A stretch of 50,860 nucleotides of DNA from assembly GCA_025994075.1 (NCBI GenBank), contig JAMQGV010000006.1, positions 1 through 50,860 on the forward strand. The letters run 5' to 3'. Position 1 is the stretch's first letter. Each line of letters opens with the position of its first letter. This DNA comes from Vicinamibacteria bacterium (GTDB taxonomy: Bacteria; Acidobacteriota; Vicinamibacteria; Fen-336). Position numbers and translations under genes: made by a program. The notes under the pieces are model-generated. The model saw only the letters and a list, made by a program, of their open reading frames with translations, did not search any database and was not told the DNA's origin. Shown in pieces: positions 18,442 through 27,292 of the stretch.

Positions 18442-19533
18442 TCAGGCGAAAGGCAGCGGGCGCTGCGGCTGGTCGAGGCCGCGCAGTGCCTTGCGTGACA
18501 GGGCGGCGAGCGGCAGGGTCGCGAGTTCGTCGGGGGCGACGAAGCGGACCCGCTCGCGATCGCGTGGCGGCCGCGCCAGCAGCGTGGCGGCGTAGGCCTC
18601 GACGCGGATGCGGCGGAACGTGATCGCGTGGCGGGCTGTCGCCAGCAGCGCGCCGGGGGCCAGCTTCAACCCGTGGCCCTCGCGGGCCTCGCGGACGAGG
18701 TCGGCCAGGCCGCGCGACTCGAGCGAGGTCTGAGGCAGCTCCCAGAAGCGGCCCAGCAGCCGGCCTTCGGCGCGCCGCACGAGCAGCACCCGGCCGCGCT
18801 CCCTCACCACGGCCACGGCCACGGTGACGTCGACCGGCTTGCGCCGCTCGCGCGGCTCCGGGATGCGGTCGACCAGGCCGCCGGCGAGCGCCTGGCAGTC
18901 CGCGCGCAGCGGGCAGGCAGGGCAGGCGGGGCGGCGCGGGGTGCAGACGACGGCGCCGAGCTCCATCAGCGCCTGGTTCCAGTCGCCCGGGTGCTCGCGG
19001 TCGAGCAGCTCTTCGCCGAGCGCGTAGAAAGGAGGGTCGGACTGCCAGGCCGCGCCGCGCAGCGCGAACAGCCGCGAGAGCACGCGTCGCACGTTGCCGT
19101 CGACGACGGGCAGCGGCACCCCGTGGGCGATCGACAGCACCGCGCTCGCCGTGTACAGCCCCACGCCGTGAATCGCGAGTGCCGACTCGAGCTGCTTCGG
19201 AAACGTGCCGCCGTGGCGCTCGCGCACCAGCCGCGCGGCCCGCAGCAGGTTCCGCGCGCGGTGGTAGTAGCCGAGGCCCGACCAGGCGGCCAGCACCTCG
19301 TCTTCGTCGGCGGAGGCCAGCGCCTCGAGCGTCGGGTACTTCGCGAGGAACGCCTCGTAGTACGGGGTCGCGGTCCTGACCGTGGTCTGCTGGAGCATCA
19401 CCTCCGAGAGCCAGACCCGGTAGGGGTCGGCGCTGTTCCGCCACGGCAGGTCGCGGCGGTTCCGGCGATACCACGCGAGGAGGCGGCGGCGCAGGGCCGC
19501 CGCCTGTTCGGACTCCAGGCGAGGAGCGGCCAC
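18442..19533 (-). CDS. mutY: A/G-specific adenine DNA glycosylase MutY
   Basis: The 363-residue repair enzyme removes adenine mispaired with 8-oxoguanine. It shows WLSEVMLQQT with the catalytic glutamate, the helix-hairpin-helix IHGVGLYTASAV, VVDGNVRRV with the catalytic aspartate, the four-cysteine Fe-S motif C-x6-C-x2-C-x5-C and a C-terminal NUDIX-like recognition domain (a FWELPQTSLE segment). GTG 19533 gives a normal N-terminus; a CTG at 19548 overlaps the upstream stop as CTGA. It follows the decahaem-LVIVD gene closely, which seems functionally unrelated. Confidence 0.95.
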   Translation of the reverse strand: MAAPRLESEQAAALRRRLLAWYRRNRRDLPWRNSADPYRVWLSEVMLQQTTVRTATPYYEAFLAKYPTLEALASADEDEVLAAWSGLGYYHRARNLLRAARLVRERHGGTFPKQLESALAIHGVGLYTASAVLSIAHGVPLPVVDGNVRRVLSRLFALRGAAWQSDPPFYALGEELLDREHPGDWNQALMELGAVVCTPRRPACPACPLRADCQALAGGLVDRIPEPRERRKPVDVTVAVAVVRERGRVLLVRRAEGRLLGRFWELPQTSLESRGLADLVREAREGHGLKLAPGALLATARHAITFRRIRVEAYAATLLARPPRDRERVRFVAPDELATLPLAALSRKALRGLDQPQRPLPFA

Positions 19534-19544
19534 GGCCGGTGGGG

Positions 19545-22500
19545 TCAGCGCCCGCCCGATCCGGCGGGCGAGGCGGCCGCCTTCGGCGGGCCGGGCGGCG
19601 TGTCGGTGACCGTGAACAGCTTGCCGTCGCGCAGGTACATCCGGCGCTGCTCGGCGAGGTCCAGGGGGCGCGAGCCCTTGCGGCCGAAGACGGCCGTCTG
19701 ATGGCCCGTCTCGTCCACCGCGCGGTCGCGGTCGAGGCCGCGCGAGATCGACACCGCGTTGCCGTGCGTGTGGTACGTCGCGACCAGCTGCGGCGTCGGA
19801 CGCGGCGAGAAGCCGTAGGCGCCGGGCGTGTGATTGGCGGAGACGAGCTGGACGACGCGCAGGCCGTGGCGGCCGTCGGCGACGTAGGCGAAGACCGAGC
19901 CGTTGGTGATGCCGAGCTTGACGTCGTGCACGTCGTCCATCTGGCCGCCGGCGTCGAAGCGCTCCACGAGTTGTGGCGCCTCGGGCCGGCCGACGTCGAC
20001 GATGCCGATCCCCTCGCGGCCGGCGGCCACGTACGCGTACGTGCGCGCGACGTAGACGTTGCGCGCGTCGGCGAAGGGCACGGCCGCACCGGGCACGAGG
20101 CGCGGCGCCAGCGGGTCGGTGACGTCGAGCACCTTCAGGCCCTCGGCATCGACGACGAACGCGTAGCGGAACTGGACCGCGATGGCCCGCGGCTCGCGCA
20201 GCGGCAGCTCGGCCACGAGTCGGGGCTGCAGCGGCTGGTCGAGGTCGAGCACCACGAGCCCGCGCGGCGTCAGGCCGTAGGCGACCGTGCCGGCGAGGGT
20301 CAGGTGGCGCAGGCCCAGGAGCGCCCCGCCGCCGTCGAAGGTCGCCTGGCGGGAGATGAAGTTGTTGCGCGGGTCGCCGTCGAGCAGCGTGCGCAGCGGC
20401 CCGATCACCACCAGCCCCTCCTCGCGGTCGGCGACGTAGGCGTAGGCGTAGAGCGGGTGCACCGGCCGCTCGAGGTTCTCGGGGAGTTGCGGCCGCAGCG
20501 CGTCGATCGTCTGCGTCGAGGCCAGCGCGACCATCGCCGCGTCCTTCGTCTTCACGAAGAGGCGCTGGCCCAGTGGCGACACCGGCGCCGTGACGATGCG
20601 CTCGGAGAAACCCTTGTTGTCGATCGCTGCGATGTCGTAGGCGCGCACGCCCTTGCGACCCTGGGCGGCGAAGAGGTACTCGCCGAAGGCCTGGACCTGG
20701 TCCACCCGCCCGCCGTGGTGGTAGGCCTCCTTCAGCGCCCGCCCGCGCTTCACGTGGGCCGCGTGCTGGTCCGGGTAGACGACCGCGTGGAAGTCCGAGC
20801 CGATCACCGCCTGCGGCTCGTCGCGCTCGGCGACCACCACGCCCTCGAACCCGTGGTCCTCCAGCGCCACCCACGCGTAGCGGCCGATCCAGTTCATCAG
20901 GCCGGTGCCGTGGAGCAGCAGCGAGGCCATCCACGCGTTGTTGTCGCCCGAGGCGGCCACGTGGCAGTCGGTGCAGCGCTTGGTCTCCTTGCCGCGCACC
21001 GTGTGCGGGACGTAGGGCGAGAAGGCCGTGCCGGAGTAGCCGCCCGAGGACACCGTCTGCTGCTGCCAGTAGATCCACTCGCGGTTCTGGTTCTGCGACG
21101 AGACGAGGATCGAGCAGGCCGAGCGAGCCGGCGCGACGCGGTCGCGGATCTCGAGGCCGCCCTCGCGGGAGACGACCGGGCCCTGCTTGGCGAGGAAATA
21201 GGCGTCGTCGCGCAGCGTCTGGAAGTTGTAGCTCGTCCAGTTGCGACTCTCGCCGCCCTCGGAGTGCAGGTTGTCCTTCTTCTCGTTGGCCTTCTGCGCC
21301 AGGTGGCAGCCGAAGCAGGACGTGGTCCACGCCGAGTGGCAGGCGTAGCAGGTGATCTTGTCGTTGGCGTGCGCGAGCTGCGCGCGTTCCGCGTCCCCGT
21401 CGCCCCAGGTGAGGCCGTCGCGCAGGATCGTCTTGGCGAGCCGCGCGGCCTCGGAGTAGCGCGGGTGGCCGGGCGTCACCGTGTCCCGCACCTGCGGCAG
21501 CTCCCACTGCAGGCCCGGCGTCACCATCGAGCGCTGGACCAGCACCTTGCGCCCGTCCTTCTCGATCTCGTCGAAGCGAGGCTGGCGGCCGAACGGCGTG
21601 ACCAGCTCGCCGAGCGGCTTGCTCTTCGAGGTCGCCGCCGGTCCCGACGGCTTCTCGTCGAAGACCCGGGCCCGCGCCTGCAGAGTGCCGTGGCAGTCGA
21701 TGCAGTCGATCTCGATCGCGGCGCGCGGCTCCGCGTACAGGTTGCCGTCGCCGTGGCTGTCCTGCTCGAAGTGGCAGTCGACGCAGTGCATGCCCTTCTC
21801 GGTGTGGACGTCGAGCAGGTGCACCGCGCGCTGGAAGCGGTCCGGCGCCGCGTCGGGCACGACCCGGCCCTCGCGGTCGAGCAGCCGGCCCTCGCGGTCG
21901 CGCGCGAACACCTTGCGGAACACCCAGCCGTGGGAGTGGAAGTCCCCGAACTGGGTGACCTGAGCCTTCGGGTTGACGTCGCGCCAGAGCTCCGCGAGGA
22001 ACTCGGGATCGGACCACAGGCCCTTCTTCGCCGCGCCTTCGGGGTTCGCGTTCTCGATCGCCGCCGCCTCGGCGTCCGAGAGGCGGCGCGGCTCCTTCGG
22101 GTACATCAGGGCCGCGTCGGACTCGTTGTCCCACCACGTGTAGCCGAGGTAGGTGGCGACCATGTTGGTCCCCGGGTGCATGTGGCAGCTCATGCACTGC
22201 GACGACGGAATCGCGCGCGTGAACGCGTGCTTGACCGGGTGGCCCGAGCGGTCCTTCGGGATCGTCGGGTCGACGCTGTGCGAGCGGCCGCGGTTGCCGT
22301 ACTGCGCCCACGGCCCGGAGTTGGCGCCCTCGCGGTCGTTGGCGTAGACGACGTGGCAGGCGCTGCAGCCCGACGCCCGGTAATCGCCCGGGTGGTCGTT
22401 CGTGCCGAACAGCGACAGCAGCGGGTCGAGCAGCCGCGTCTTCTGGGCGCCGATCAGCACCGGGTCCGTGCGGTTGAAGGTGCCGAAGCCCCGCTCCGAC

Positions 22501-23333
22501 AAGCCGCGGTCGGGGCGGCCCGGCTCCTCCTCGCGGTTGGGCACGCCGACCTCGAGCCGGCGGCGGCCGCCGCGCTCGAAGACGCGGTAGATGTTGCCGG
22601 GCCGCGACAGCTCCCAGCGCGGGAACGGCACCAGCGCGCCGACCAGCGCGCGGTCGCGGATCTCGTCGGCGCTCGGCGGCGGCAACTGCTTCAGCACCTG
22701 GGGCCGGCCCTGGCTGTCGTAGCTCTCGCCGACGATCGGGTCGCGGCCGGGGAGCACGCCGTTGTTGTAGAGCGCCGCCGCGTAGAGCATGGCGCCCGTC
22801 GTCATCGGGCTGCGCGTGACGTGGTGGACGATCGGGTTCTGGTCGGTGTCGTGGCAGCCGCCGCAGGCGAAAGGCGCGGCACGCAGGTCCCCGGGGTTGA
22901 CGAAGCGGACGAACGCCAGGTCCTCCTGCAGCGCCTTCGCGTACGTGCGCTCGGGGTTCGCGGAGTTCCTCCACAACTCGCGGTCGCGGGGCAGCACGTG
23001 GGCACGGTCGGTCGCGGCGACGTAGGCGGCGCTGCCGGGGGCTCCGTCGACGCGCACGGCGGGGTCGCCGCCGTGGCAGTCGGCGCAGCCGATCGGCTGC
23101 GCGGTCGCGTGCATCGACGGGGCGTCGGTCGCCGTGTGACAGGTGAGGCAGCCGGCGCTCTTGCGCTGCACGTCTTCGGGCGACTGCTGGCGGGGCACGA
23201 CGTGATCGCCGGGCAGGCGTCCGCCAGCCGGCGCCTCGTCGGCGCGGGCCACGGTCCAGGCGGCGACGACGGCCAGCGGCAGCGCGACGGCGAGCATGCG
23301 CAGGCGGGGCGAGCGGGGCCGCATCATCATCAT
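19545..23333 (-). CDS. Decahaem c-type cytochrome fused to an LVIVD beta-propeller
   Basis: The 1262-residue protein has a Sec signal (helix followed by VARADEAP), so it is exported. Ten CxxCH motifs are visible: CLTCH, CADCH, CGGCH, CSACH, CMSCH, CVDCH, CIDCH, CYACH, CFGCH and CTDCH, all in the first two thirds. The last about 450 residues carry LVIVD-type repeats (LVVLDLDQPLQPRLV, LKVLDVTDPLAPRLV, IGIVDVGRPEAPQLV), a propeller usual in surface proteins. It starts at a run of four tandem ATGs whose first overlaps the stop of the barrel gene (TGATG). With that barrel it is likely part of a porin-cytochrome conduit. Confidence 0.85.
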   Translation of the reverse strand: MMMMRPRSPRLRMLAVALPLAVVAAWTVARADEAPAGGRLPGDHVVPRQQSPEDVQRKSAGCLTCHTATDAPSMHATAQPIGCADCHGGDPAVRVDGAPGSAAYVAATDRAHVLPRDRELWRNSANPERTYAKALQEDLAFVRFVNPGDLRAAPFACGGCHDTDQNPIVHHVTRSPMTTGAMLYAAALYNNGVLPGRDPIVGESYDSQGRPQVLKQLPPPSADEIRDRALVGALVPFPRWELSRPGNIYRVFERGGRRRLEVGVPNREEEPGRPDRGLSERGFGTFNRTDPVLIGAQKTRLLDPLLSLFGTNDHPGDYRASGCSACHVVYANDREGANSGPWAQYGNRGRSHSVDPTIPKDRSGHPVKHAFTRAIPSSQCMSCHMHPGTNMVATYLGYTWWDNESDAALMYPKEPRRLSDAEAAAIENANPEGAAKKGLWSDPEFLAELWRDVNPKAQVTQFGDFHSHGWVFRKVFARDREGRLLDREGRVVPDAAPDRFQRAVHLLDVHTEKGMHCVDCHFEQDSHGDGNLYAEPRAAIEIDCIDCHGTLQARARVFDEKPSGPAATSKSKPLGELVTPFGRQPRFDEIEKDGRKVLVQRSMVTPGLQWELPQVRDTVTPGHPRYSEAARLAKTILRDGLTWGDGDAERAQLAHANDKITCYACHSAWTTSCFGCHLAQKANEKKDNLHSEGGESRNWTSYNFQTLRDDAYFLAKQGPVVSREGGLEIRDRVAPARSACSILVSSQNQNREWIYWQQQTVSSGGYSGTAFSPYVPHTVRGKETKRCTDCHVAASGDNNAWMASLLLHGTGLMNWIGRYAWVALEDHGFEGVVVAERDEPQAVIGSDFHAVVYPDQHAAHVKRGRALKEAYHHGGRVDQVQAFGEYLFAAQGRKGVRAYDIAAIDNKGFSERIVTAPVSPLGQRLFVKTKDAAMVALASTQTIDALRPQLPENLERPVHPLYAYAYVADREEGLVVIGPLRTLLDGDPRNNFISRQATFDGGGALLGLRHLTLAGTVAYGLTPRGLVVLDLDQPLQPRLVAELPLREPRAIAVQFRYAFVVDAEGLKVLDVTDPLAPRLVPGAAVPFADARNVYVARTYAYVAAGREGIGIVDVGRPEAPQLVERFDAGGQMDDVHDVKLGITNGSVFAYVADGRHGLRVVQLVSANHTPGAYGFSPRPTPQLVATYHTHGNAVSISRGLDRDRAVDETGHQTAVFGRKGSRPLDLAEQRRMYLRDGKLFTVTDTPPGPPKAAASPAGSGGR

Positions 23334-25465
23334 CAGTAGAACAGCCTCACGAGGGCGAAGCCGGCGAAGAGCGGCTTCGAGGGGGCGCCGCAGATCCCGG
23401 CCGCGCACGAGGAGCGGTAGATGTCGCGGAAGCCGCCGCCGGGCAGGAAGCCGGTGACCCCCGCCGTCACCACGACGTTCTCGTTGAGCAGCGGGCGCCA
23501 GATCACGCCCGCGCCGCCGTCGAGGCCGATCGACTGCCGGACCCGGTCCTGGAACAGCAGCAGCCGCAGCACGTCGACGTCGTCGAAGCGGAGCAGGTTG
23601 AGGGCGGTCACCAGCTTCAGCTCCGGCTTGAGCTCGACGTCGACGCCGACGCCGAGCAGTTGCAGGCCCGGGTTCACGAAGCTGGCCTGGCCCTCGAACT
23701 TGTTGCTGCGCAGCGAGGGGATCAGCGAGCCGGGCGGCTTCAGCGTGACCGCCGTCTGGGTCAGCGCCACGCCGGTGCGGGTCCAGTAGCTGAACAGGCC
23801 GCCCGCGAAGTTGGACAGGTCGTAGATGACGTCGAAGCCCTCGGAGCGGGTGTCGTTGGGGTCGCCGTCGCCCGAGGCCCACAGCGCCGAGACCTTGAAG
23901 CGCGCCCAGTCCTTGTCGATCGAGGCCTCGGCGGCGGCGAACCAGCCGCGAATCTCGTGCTCCTCGCCCGTGATCAGGTCGTTCTCGTCGGTGCCGCGCA
24001 CGTGGTACAGGGCCGACGTCAGGTTCAGGCGGCCGAAGTGCCCGTCGCCGGTGAGCCCGAAGTACGTGGAGCGCACCGCGCGCTCCTCGACCCGGGCGAT
24101 GCGGGCTGGACGCACCAGGAAGCCGTTCTTGTCGTAGTGCGTGTCCGCCGCCTCCCGCGAGTGGTGGAGGCTGGCCTGCAGCGTGAATCCCTTCACGAAC
24201 GTGTCCTGGCGGAACAGGCTCGCGACGTAGACCTGCTGCTTGCGCTTCTCGAAGGTGTTGAGCTCGGAGTTGGTCTCCTTCTCCAGCAGGTCGAAGGCGG
24301 CCAGGTTGAAGCTCCAGCGGTTGGCTCCGAGGTTGCCGAACAGCCGCGCGCCGAGGTTGAAGTCGTTGAACAGGAAGCCGCGGGCGTCGGTGACGAAGGG
24401 CTGGATGCCGACGCGCAGCGACACCGCGTCGTAGCGCGGCGAGAGGTCGGCCAGCTTGACCTCCGCGAACGCCTCCTCGAGCGCCAGGTCGGCGCGCACG
24501 CGGGTCTCGTCCTCGCGCACGTCCGTGTAGACCTGGTTGCGCTCGCGGGTCGCCAGCACGTTGACGTTGGCGGCGAGCGTCGCCTTGATCGCCCAGGTCT
24601 TCGGCTTGAACGCGGTCTGGCCCTTGAACAGCTCGGCCGAGACGAACGCGCGCGGCGTCGTGAAGAGCTGCTCGCCGCGGCCGAAGAACTCGTCCGTGTC
24701 GGGGCGCGAGGTGCTGACGCCGGTGAAGACCGGCGCGCGGCGGACCTCGGTCGGCGCGTCGAGGATGCCGGTCAGCACCAGGAAGAGGTCCTGGCCGGCG
24801 ATCGGCAGGTCGCCCTTGAGGCGATTCTGGTTGTACGGGTCCTTCGCGCGGCCGGCGGGGAAGCGCGGGTCAGGGGGATAGGCGATCGACCAGCGGTCGG
24901 GCAGCGGCGCCGCCATCTGCGCACGGTCGCCGCGCGGGCGCGGGTCGGGCCGCGGCGAGGGCTCGAAGGGCGCCTCCAGTCCGGCGTCGGCAGCGGCGCC
25001 CGCGGCGGGCTCCGCGTCCGCGCCGCCGTCGAGGCGGGGGATGCGGGCGAGCGGTGGCCACAGGACGCGGTCCTCGGGCACGAAGAACGTCGCGCCGCCC
25101 ATCGTCTCGAGGTAGACCGATCCCCCCTGGCGGGCCAGCGAGCGCACCGGCAGCCTGCGGCCGTCGGCAAGCTCGAGGATCTCGGCGGGCAACTGCTCGA
25201 GCGCCGGCTCGACCACCTGGTCCTCGGCCACGCTGAAGGTGCGACCTGCGGCGGTCTGGAACACGACCTGCCCGTCGCGGCGCACGGCTTCGATCACTCG
25301 GAAGCGGCGCCCGTCCCGCAGCTCGAGCGTGAAGGGCGCCGGCTCCGGCGCGACGGGAGCCTCGGGCACCAGCGCGGGGCCGAAGCGCAGCTCCGAGCCG
25401 AGCGCGGCCGGGGCCGAGGCGGCGGCGAGGGCGAGCACCAGTGAAAGTGCAGGGGTGAGCCGCAT
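23333..25465 (-). CDS. Outer-membrane beta-barrel protein of a probable porin-cytochrome complex
   Basis: The 710-residue protein has a signal peptide (cleavage near ALGSE), two short N-terminal repeats with the pattern LxDGRxxxVxxxxRxxxxVxxxTxxG...VxEDxVxxP (residues about 35-130), a disordered linker, then a long region of alternating hydrophobic strands typical of large barrels and ending in the aromatic RLFY needed for outer-membrane insertion. Large barrels sheathe multihaem cytochromes in Mtr/Omb-type conduits. The decahaem gene starts inside its stop codon, strongly suggesting they work together. It lacks any sequence I can match to MtrB itself. Confidence 0.75.
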   Translation of the reverse strand: MRLTPALSLVLALAAASAPAALGSELRFGPALVPEAPVAPEPAPFTLELRDGRRFRVIEAVRRDGQVVFQTAAGRTFSVAEDQVVEPALEQLPAEILELADGRRLPVRSLARQGGSVYLETMGGATFFVPEDRVLWPPLARIPRLDGGADAEPAAGAAADAGLEAPFEPSPRPDPRPRGDRAQMAAPLPDRWSIAYPPDPRFPAGRAKDPYNQNRLKGDLPIAGQDLFLVLTGILDAPTEVRRAPVFTGVSTSRPDTDEFFGRGEQLFTTPRAFVSAELFKGQTAFKPKTWAIKATLAANVNVLATRERNQVYTDVREDETRVRADLALEEAFAEVKLADLSPRYDAVSLRVGIQPFVTDARGFLFNDFNLGARLFGNLGANRWSFNLAAFDLLEKETNSELNTFEKRKQQVYVASLFRQDTFVKGFTLQASLHHSREAADTHYDKNGFLVRPARIARVEERAVRSTYFGLTGDGHFGRLNLTSALYHVRGTDENDLITGEEHEIRGWFAAAEASIDKDWARFKVSALWASGDGDPNDTRSEGFDVIYDLSNFAGGLFSYWTRTGVALTQTAVTLKPPGSLIPSLRSNKFEGQASFVNPGLQLLGVGVDVELKPELKLVTALNLLRFDDVDVLRLLLFQDRVRQSIGLDGGAGVIWRPLLNENVVVTAGVTGFLPGGGFRDIYRSSCAAGICGAPSKPLFAGFALVRLFY

Positions 25466-25480
25466 CGCGAAGGCGCGCAG

Positions 25481-25489
25481 AGTATCATC
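25481..25489. promoter_or_regulatory. Overlapping divergent -10 boxes
   Basis: The 32-base gap between the barrel gene and the HbpS-like gene holds TATCAT (plus, 25483-25488) and GATACT (minus, 25486-25481), sharing bases. Each lies about 9-15 bases from its start codon, so both transcripts would have very short leaders and could exclude each other. Confidence 0.3.
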
Positions 25490-25497
25490 CTCCGCCC

Positions 25498-27252
25498 ATG
25501 AGATGGCCCGCCCGCGCGACGGTCGCCGCCGTCGTCGCCCTGCTGACCGCCTCGCTGGTGCCGGAGCTGCCCTCCGGCGCTCCGCGCCCGCTGCTCGCGC
25601 TGGCCGCGCCGCCCGTGGCGCGGGCGGCGGGCCCGGGCGGCCCGGCCGCGATCCTGGTCGCCGACGACGTCGCCGCGGTGCTGCGCGCCGCCGCCGAGGC
25701 ACTCGACGACCCGACGCTCGCGGTGGCCGTCGTCGACCGCGCGGGCACGATCCTCGGCGTCTACGCGCGGCCGCAGGCCGCGGAGCGCACGCCCGACGTG
25801 GCCGTCTCCCTCGCGCGCACGACCGCCTACTTCTCGAACGACCAGGCGCCGCTCAGCTCGCGCACCGTCCGCTTCATCAGCGGCATCCACTTCCCGCCGG
25901 GCATCTTCGACGCGCCGAACGCCGCGCTCTACGGCGTCGAGAACATCAACCGCGGCTGCCCGCTCGACGACACCGGCGACGCGATCTTCAACGCGCCGAT
26001 CGTGCGCCCGCGCTCGCTCGCCGGCACCTTCGGGGCGAACCCGCTGCCGTGTCGGCCGGACGACACCCGCGGCTGCGCGGTGGGCGGGCCGATCGCCGGC
26101 CTCGACGGCCAGCCGATCTGGTCGCTCGGCATCACCACCGGCAAGCGCGACCTGCTCGACACCGACAACGGCGCGGAGTCGACCATCGACCCCGGCGGCA
26201 TCCCGCTCTACCGCGGCGCGCAACTCGTCGGCGGCGTGGGCGTGGCGGGCGTCGCGCGCGAGCGGGCGGAGTTCGCGGCGCTGGTCGCCGCGCTCGGCGC
26301 GGGCCGCGGGTTGACCACGGGCATCGACCTGCCGAAGCCGCTGCCGCCGCCGGGCGCCATCTACATCGAGGGCATCCGCCTGCCCTTCACCTCCGCCGCT
26401 CCGGACCGCCGGCCCGCAGGCTCGGCGCCGGGCCGCTTCGCCGACGGTGCCTACGTCGTCGAACCGCGCGACGGGCGCCAGGCCCCTGAGGGCTACCTGA
26501 TCGGGCCGCGCGGCAGCGCCGTGGCGGGCGGGCTCGACGAGGCCGACGTGCGCCGCATCGTCGAGCAGGCCGTGGCCCAGGCCGAGCGCTCGCGCGCCCA
26601 GGTGAGACTGCCGTACGGCGGCGCGGCGCCGCGCTTCATCGTCGCGGTCAGCGACGAGCGCGGCGAGGTGCTCGCCGAGTACCGGATGGGCGATGCGCTG
26701 TTCGACGCCGTCGACGTCGTGCCCAGCAAGGCGCGCAACGCCTACTACTTCTCGACCCGCGAGGGCTACGAGGTGCTGCGCGGCTACGTGCAGCGCGCCG
26801 GCTACGGCTGGGACGAGCCGCCGCCGGGCCAGGGCTGGGCGCTGACTTCGCGCACGATCAGCTTCGGCGGCCAGCCGCTGTTCCCGCCGGGGATCGACCG
26901 CAACGCGCCGAAGACGCCGGGCCCGTGGTTCGAGCTGTTCGTCTACGACACGCTGAACCCGTGCACCGAGGGCCCGGGGCCGTCGCGCGGCGGCGACCCT
27001 TCGTTCGTCAACCAGAACGGCATCACCTGGTTCCCGGGCTCGGCGCCGCTGTTCAAGAACGGCCGCCTGGTCGGCGGCCTCGGCGTGTCGGGCGACGGCG
27101 TCGAGCAGAACGACCTCGTCACCGCGGGCGGCGCCCAGGGCTTCGAGCCGCCGCTCGCGCTGCGGGTCGACAACAGCGAGATCCGGTCGCTCGACGGGCG
27201 CCGCGTGCGTCTGCCCTATCTGAAGTTCCCGCGCAACCCCGAGCAGCCTTGA
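25498..27252 (+). CDS. Exported protein with two GlcG/HbpS-like domains
   Basis: The 584-residue protein has a signal peptide (ending near APPVARAAG) and two copies of a GlcG/HbpS-like domain. The first (about 50-280) has VAVVDRAGTILGVYA and ends GGVGVAGVARE; the second (about 350-560) has VAVSDERGEVLAEYRMG and ends GGLGVSGDGVEQ. HbpS proteins bind haem or cobalamin outside the cell. The double form with long insertions (GIHFPPG, FPPGID) is often seen beside multihaem cytochromes. Its place, divergent from the barrel and upstream of the tetrahaem gene, fits a haem- or redox-linked role; haem binding is not shown by sequence. Confidence 0.75.
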   Translation: MRWPARATVAAVVALLTASLVPELPSGAPRPLLALAAPPVARAAGPGGPAAILVADDVAAVLRAAAEALDDPTLAVAVVDRAGTILGVYARPQAAERTPDVAVSLARTTAYFSNDQAPLSSRTVRFISGIHFPPGIFDAPNAALYGVENINRGCPLDDTGDAIFNAPIVRPRSLAGTFGANPLPCRPDDTRGCAVGGPIAGLDGQPIWSLGITTGKRDLLDTDNGAESTIDPGGIPLYRGAQLVGGVGVAGVARERAEFAALVAALGAGRGLTTGIDLPKPLPPPGAIYIEGIRLPFTSAAPDRRPAGSAPGRFADGAYVVEPRDGRQAPEGYLIGPRGSAVAGGLDEADVRRIVEQAVAQAERSRAQVRLPYGGAAPRFIVAVSDERGEVLAEYRMGDALFDAVDVVPSKARNAYYFSTREGYEVLRGYVQRAGYGWDEPPPGQGWALTSRTISFGGQPLFPPGIDRNAPKTPGPWFELFVYDTLNPCTEGPGPSRGGDPSFVNQNGITWFPGSAPLFKNGRLVGGLGVSGDGVEQNDLVTAGGAQGFEPPLALRVDNSEIRSLDGRRVRLPYLKFPRNPEQP

Positions 27253-27276
27253 GAGTCGCCGCGATTGCTGTAGCAT
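27249..27276 (+). promoter_or_regulatory. Candidate promoter of the cytochrome-FHA operon
   Basis: TTGAGA (27249-27254) and TAGCAT (27271-27276) are 16 bases apart, and the start codon follows at 27293, leaving about ten untranslated bases and no ribosome binding site. Confidence 0.4.
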
Positions 27277-27292
27277 CGCGCCCGCTTCGCTG

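Noticed and set aside
19533..19548. CTG start for mutY
   Set aside because: A GTG only 15 bases downstream gives a normal MutY N-terminus, so the CTG is not needed.
19539..23339. Very long plus-strand open frame opposite the decahaem gene
   Set aside because: The minus strand has ten CxxCH motifs and a signal peptide; the plus frame has no recognisable protein features.
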